8,810 nucleotides of DNA from an archaeon (GTDB taxonomy: Archaea > Thermoproteota > Nitrososphaeria > Nitrososphaerales > JACAEJ01), in the NCBI GenBank assembly GCA_024256265.1, contig JACGUK010000078.1, positions 1 to 8,810 of the forward strand, given 5' to 3'. A model generated the notes under the pieces. The model saw only the letters and a program-made list of their open reading frames with translations. It did not search any database and was not told the DNA's origin. The position numbers and the translations under genes are program-made. Each line of letters starts with the position of its first letter. Within the stretch, counting starts at the first letter, position 1. Positions 6,153 to 8,810 of this stretch are shown piece by piece.

Positions 6153-6815
6153 ATGTTCCGTGGCGAGGCTGAGGTACAAGTAAGACGTAAGACTTTAGCC
6201 ATCCTTCAAGATGAAGTGAGAATAGTGGCCGAAGCATCTAGGGATCTCCCTTTAGCTTATTCTGCCCTGTTGAATCGTGACTTAGCCACTCTAAGAGCGT
6301 CTGTCGAAAAGATCAAAAATGCTGAAATTAGCGTTGGGGCCCTTAGAAGATCCCTTACTAGGGAGTTAGCTGAAATAGGAGCCATGATCATGAGCCGCAT
6401 GAGCCGTGAAGATGTCCTAAGAACAGCCTACGCTATTGAGAACGTAGGGCATTTCATAGACGGAATAGTTTTTAGGGCCTCACAAATAAGTGGAAAGGTC
6501 TTGCAAGATAGCAAGTTATCTATTGAGATCAAGGAGCTAATCGATATGGCAGTTGAGATTGTGCAAAGGCTAAGCGAAGTAATAAGGTCTTTGACCATCA
6601 ACCCAGCCCAATCTATTGAACTTGCTGGTAATGTGGAAAGGTTGGAGCGCCAGATCGATGACAAATATAGAGCGATAACAGTAAAGGTCCTGAATGAAGT
6701 TAACTCAATTAAAGATCTCATAGTCCTTATGGATATAGTTGAAAGGATTGAGGACATGTCTGATGCGTGCTTAAGCGCATCGGACTCTGTCACAATTCTT
6801 GCCATAGGTTTATGA
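6153..6815 (+). CDS. PhoU-like protein, DUF47 family
   Basis: This 220-residue, almost wholly alpha-helical protein has the two-repeat acidic pattern of DUF47/PhoU-like proteins. The metal-binding E/D positions are visible in AYAIENVGHFID (E96, D103) for the first three-helix bundle and in VERLERQIDDKY and ERIEDMSDACLSASD (about 161-211) for the second. Family members bind clusters of iron or other metals and are often next to phosphate transporters of the Pit type, where they act as regulators. No transporter is visible here, so the phosphate link is family knowledge only. It is likely cytosolic. The tRNA endonuclease gene starts 10 bases after its stop, suggesting co-transcription without an obvious shared function. 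The ATG at 6153 is preceded by AAGGGT at a short spacing, and the distal 18-bp repeat lies just upstream, so its promoter abuts or overlaps that repeat. Confidence 0.85.
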   Translation: MFRGEAEVQVRRKTLAILQDEVRIVAEASRDLPLAYSALLNRDLATLRASVEKIKNAEISVGALRRSLTRELAEIGAMIMSRMSREDVLRTAYAIENVGHFIDGIVFRASQISGKVLQDSKLSIEIKELIDMAVEIVQRLSEVIRSLTINPAQSIELAGNVERLERQIDDKYRAITVKVLNEVNSIKDLIVLMDIVERIEDMSDACLSASDSVTILAIGL

Positions 6816-6825
6816 GTGATGAAGA

Positions 6826-7392
6826 GTGTCTAAAGTGGTTCAAAAGCCTTTGGGAGAGCTTGTAGAGAATAGGATAATTATATGGGATATTGAAGAGTCT
6901 AGAAGGCTCTTTAAGGAGGGTTTTTATGGCAAACCTATAGGCATTGCAAAGCCTAAGGGAGCAGATTTTGATGCGCCCCTAATCCTAGATTTGATAGAAG
7001 GATATTACCTTGCCAAGATAAATAGAATAAAAATTTACAAAGGAGAAAAGAGAAAGAAGGTCTCTCTAAAAGTTATGGAGAGGATTTGTAATAAAGAGTA
7101 TGCTGACTTTGAGGAAAAGTTTCTTGTCTATGAGAAATTAAGAGAGGCAAACTATGTTGTAACCCCAGGTATGAAATTCGGTTGTGATTTTGCTGTTTAT
7201 GAGCATGGACCTGGGATAGACCATGCACCTTATCTAGTTCAAGTTGTAAAGCCTGATGAAGACATCACAGCTACTAGTGTAGTCCTATCAGGTAGGCTTG
7301 CCACAACTGTGAGGAAGCAGTTCATACTAGCTTTGGTGGATATAAATCAAAAGAAGGTAAACTTTTTATCCTTTGATTGGTGGAGAGCATAA
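6826..7392 (+). CDS. endA: tRNA-intron lyase (archaeal tRNA-splicing endonuclease)
   Basis: This 188-residue protein is close in length to the single-subunit archaeal enzymes that form homotetramers. It cleaves precursor tRNA at the bulge-helix-bulge to remove introns, leaving 2',3'-cyclic phosphate and 5'-OH ends. The catalytic triad is visible in the C-terminal nuclease domain (about 97-185): Y125 in FAVYEHGPG, H133 in DHAPYLVQV, and K164 in TVRKQFILALVD. The N-terminal domain (about 10-90) carries the usual LILDLIEGYYLAKI helix. One copy of the catalytic domain and the short length argue for the alpha4 type, but a partner subunit elsewhere in the genome cannot be excluded. The start is GTG at 6826, with AGTGATG (6815-6821) as a Shine-Dalgarno-like site overlapping the stop of the PhoU-like gene; the ATGs at 6812 and 6819 are out of frame. 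Confidence 0.93.
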   Translation: MSKVVQKPLGELVENRIIIWDIEESRRLFKEGFYGKPIGIAKPKGADFDAPLILDLIEGYYLAKINRIKIYKGEKRKKVSLKVMERICNKEYADFEEKFLVYEKLREANYVVTPGMKFGCDFAVYEHGPGIDHAPYLVQVVKPDEDITATSVVLSGRLATTVRKQFILALVDINQKKVNFLSFDWWRA

Positions 7393-7402
7393 AAAAATTT
7401 TT
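7393..7402 (+). terminator. Oligo-T terminator after endA
   Basis: A run of A followed by TTTTT and C comes directly after the endA stop codon. Archaeal RNA polymerase often stops at short T runs without a hairpin. The run is short, so this is tentative. Confidence 0.3.
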
Positions 7403-7478
7403 CATATCAGAAATTGTCGATGAAGTGAAAGTCAAAATTCAATGGATTCATGTATGAAATTTTAATCAGCCTGATATG
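7403..7478. repeat. Inverted repeat CATATCAG / CTGATATG in the endA-surface protein spacer
   Basis: CATATCAG (7403-7410) and CTGATATG (7471-7478) are exact reverse complements 60 bases apart. Between them are smaller imperfect arms (AAAATTCA at about 7434, TGAAATTTT at about 7455, and TTCAT/ATGAA at 7448-7459). They could fold as a long imperfect stem or be paired protein sites ahead of the surface protein promoter. AT-rich chance matches are possible. Confidence 0.4.
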
Positions 7479-7482
7479 TAAA

Positions 7483-7492
7483 GTATAAATAG
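7483..7492 (+). promoter_or_regulatory. TATA box of the secreted protein gene
   Basis: GTATAAATAG is a good archaeal TATA box whose centre lies about 27 bases before the ATG at 7514. Transcription would start at or within a few bases of the ATG, so the message is probably leaderless, in keeping with the lack of a Shine-Dalgarno site. Confidence 0.6.
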
Positions 7493-7513
7493 TTATGATA
7501 ATAAAAGAGAGAC

Positions 7514-8810
7514 ATGCAAAAGGCAAAATTTGAAAAAAAAATTCTAAGCATTTCGGTGTTGCTGATATTCGCAATTTCTCTCTTTATTCTTCCAATCAAA
7601 CCAGCCTTGGGTGCTTCAGAAGTTACAATCTTCTCTGAGGATTTTGAGGGAGTATTTCCAACAGACAATGGTTGGGAAGTTGGAGACCTTGACAACGATT
7701 TTGGTAAGGATTATTGGGGTGCTACTGATTACAAAGCAAGAGGTGGGGATAAGAGCGGTTGGTGTGCTCAGATAGGTAATCAAATTGTAGGTTCTGCCGA
7801 TTTGATCTTTGAAGAAGACTTTGAGACTGGATACGATGGTTGGAGTATCGACGATTCTAATCCTACTCCACCTGATGCCCATTGGGCCTTAGCTTTATCT
7901 GCCTTTGGGAATGAGGGGACTAATGGTGGAAGCCAGAAGATTTATTGTTCCGCACCTTTTGACGGAACTTCTGCTTCACCGTTATATAAAACCAACATAG
8001 ATTCCTACATGACGAGAACTGTGGACTTAACTGGTTATGGCACTTTTATAGTATTTTTCTACTATACGATGCCCACCCTTGGAACAGGCGACTATGGGCA
8101 ACTCCTAGTTGATGATACTGAGTTGGAAAGATACGAGACTTTGACTTTGCAAGGGGACTGGACTTTTACATACGTATGGTTCGATTACGCTGAGACGACT
8201 GCAGATATAACATGGAACTTTCACAGTGATTCTAGTGGAGTAGCGGAGGGTTGGTACATCGATGACGCTTTTATGATCGGCTTTCCTACCGAAGATAACG
8301 CAGTACTGTATCAATACGATTACAACATGGATGCTTACATGATGAAGCAGATAGACCTTACGGACTATGTATCAGCCACTCTTAGCTACTACTACTGGCT
8401 CGATAGTGAAACCAATTATGATTATCTATACGTAATGACATCGACTGATGGTTCTATTTGGAATGTTGAAGAATCTTACACTGGTAATAGTGCAGGATGG
8501 GTACAAGATACTGTTGATCTAACTCCATACGTTGGATCAAGTGTATACATAAAGTTCACCTTCTACAGCGAAACATATGGGCTAGAAGGAGCATATTTAG
8601 ATGATATAGAGATAACAGCTGTCCCTCAAGATGATGCCAATAGTGGAGGCGATGCAGGTGATGATTTCGATACCGCCACAGAGATAGATGCTGGAAGTTA
8701 TGAAGGCTTTGTAGAAGACTTTGACATAAACGATTACTACAAAATCTATGTATCTGCAGGCAATACCATCAATGCAAATATGACCCCATCCCCTGGCTCG
8801 AACTTCGATT
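7514..8810 (+). CDS. Secreted multidomain surface protein with nested jelly-roll-like domains and PPC domain (3' end outside window)
   Basis: The frame runs from ATG 7514 to the right edge without a stop (432 complete codons). Residues 1-33 form a signal peptide: basic start, hydrophobic core ISVLLIFAISLFILPI, likely cut near ALG-A. Then comes an extracellular beta-rich region with two MAM/jelly-roll-like domains of the kind found at the end of M6 (immune inhibitor A-type) proteases. Domain A seems split: its start (about 39-92: SEDFEGVFPTDNGW, DYWGATDYK, SGWCAQIGN) is interrupted by a full domain B (about 97-256: FEEDFETGYDGWSI, SYMTRTVDLTGY, EGWYIDDAFMIG), after which A resumes (about 259-368: MDAYMMKQIDLTDY, YVMTSTDGSIWN, EGAYLDDIEIT). 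A PPC-type domain begins at about 378 (FDTATEIDAG, INDYYKIYVSAGNTI). It is rich in Asp and Tyr, as expected for calcium-binding secreted folds. No catalytic domain is seen; one could lie beyond the edge. Adhesion, carbohydrate binding or a protease accessory role are all possible. Confidence 0.8.
   Translation, partial: MQKAKFEKKILSISVLLIFAISLFILPIKPALGASEVTIFSEDFEGVFPTDNGWEVGDLDNDFGKDYWGATDYKARGGDKSGWCAQIGNQIVGSADLIFEEDFETGYDGWSIDDSNPTPPDAHWALALSAFGNEGTNGGSQKIYCSAPFDGTSASPLYKTNIDSYMTRTVDLTGYGTFIVFFYYTMPTLGTGDYGQLLVDDTELERYETLTLQGDWTFTYVWFDYAETTADITWNFHSDSSGVAEGWYIDDAFMIGFPTEDNAVLYQYDYNMDAYMMKQIDLTDYVSATLSYYYWLDSETNYDYLYVMTSTDGSIWNVEESYTGNSAGWVQDTVDLTPYVGSSVYIKFTFYSETYGLEGAYLDDIEITAVPQDDANSGGDAGDDFDTATEIDAGSYEGFVEDFDINDYYKIYVSAGNTINANMTPSPGSNFD

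Noticed and set aside
7462..8314. Several minus-strand ORFs opposite the secreted protein
   Set aside because: The plus strand has one continuous frame with signal peptide, repeated domain motifs and a promoter; the minus-strand ORFs are short and lack any such support.

Overview
The window looks like chromosomal DNA from an AT-rich archaeon, probably a TACK-group lineage of the Bathyarchaeia type; that placement is inferred from gene style and not proven. Pointers to Archaea are a tRNA-splicing endonuclease, an archaeal stomatin/NfeD protease pair, a DUF47 PhoU-like protein, a small Hsp20 of archaeal type, and start codons that sit about 25-30 bases after TATA-like boxes with little or no Shine-Dalgarno signal.

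Layout, left to right. 2-511(+): C-terminal part of a PflA-like radical SAM protein whose start lies outside the window. 546-854(-): Hsp20 chaperone, convergent with it. 917-2167(+): M20-family metallopeptidase/deacylase, divergent from Hsp20. 2281-4410(+): a two-gene operon of a stomatin-like SPFH protein and an NfeD-type membrane serine protease with a visible Ser/Lys dyad. 4411-6152: a non-core block. It starts with AT-rich palindromes and a perfect 32-bp tandem repeat, then carries gene-like debris, a four-helix membrane protein on the minus strand (4869-5519), and a broken tyrosine recombinase (about 5523-6070). An 18-bp direct repeat lies at both ends (4495-4512 and 6105-6122). 6153-7392(+): DUF47/PhoU-like protein and tRNA-intron endonuclease, 10 bases apart. 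7514-end(+): a secreted protein with two jelly-roll-like domains, one apparently nested inside the other, followed by a PPC domain cut by the window edge.

The best-supported working unit is the stomatin/NfeD pair: the protease is expected to cut the C-terminal hydrophobic part of its stomatin partner at the membrane. The most unusual parts are the decayed integrase block with its flanking repeats and the nested-domain surface protein. I see no CRISPR array, no rRNA or tRNA gene, no intact transposase and no clear new defence system.
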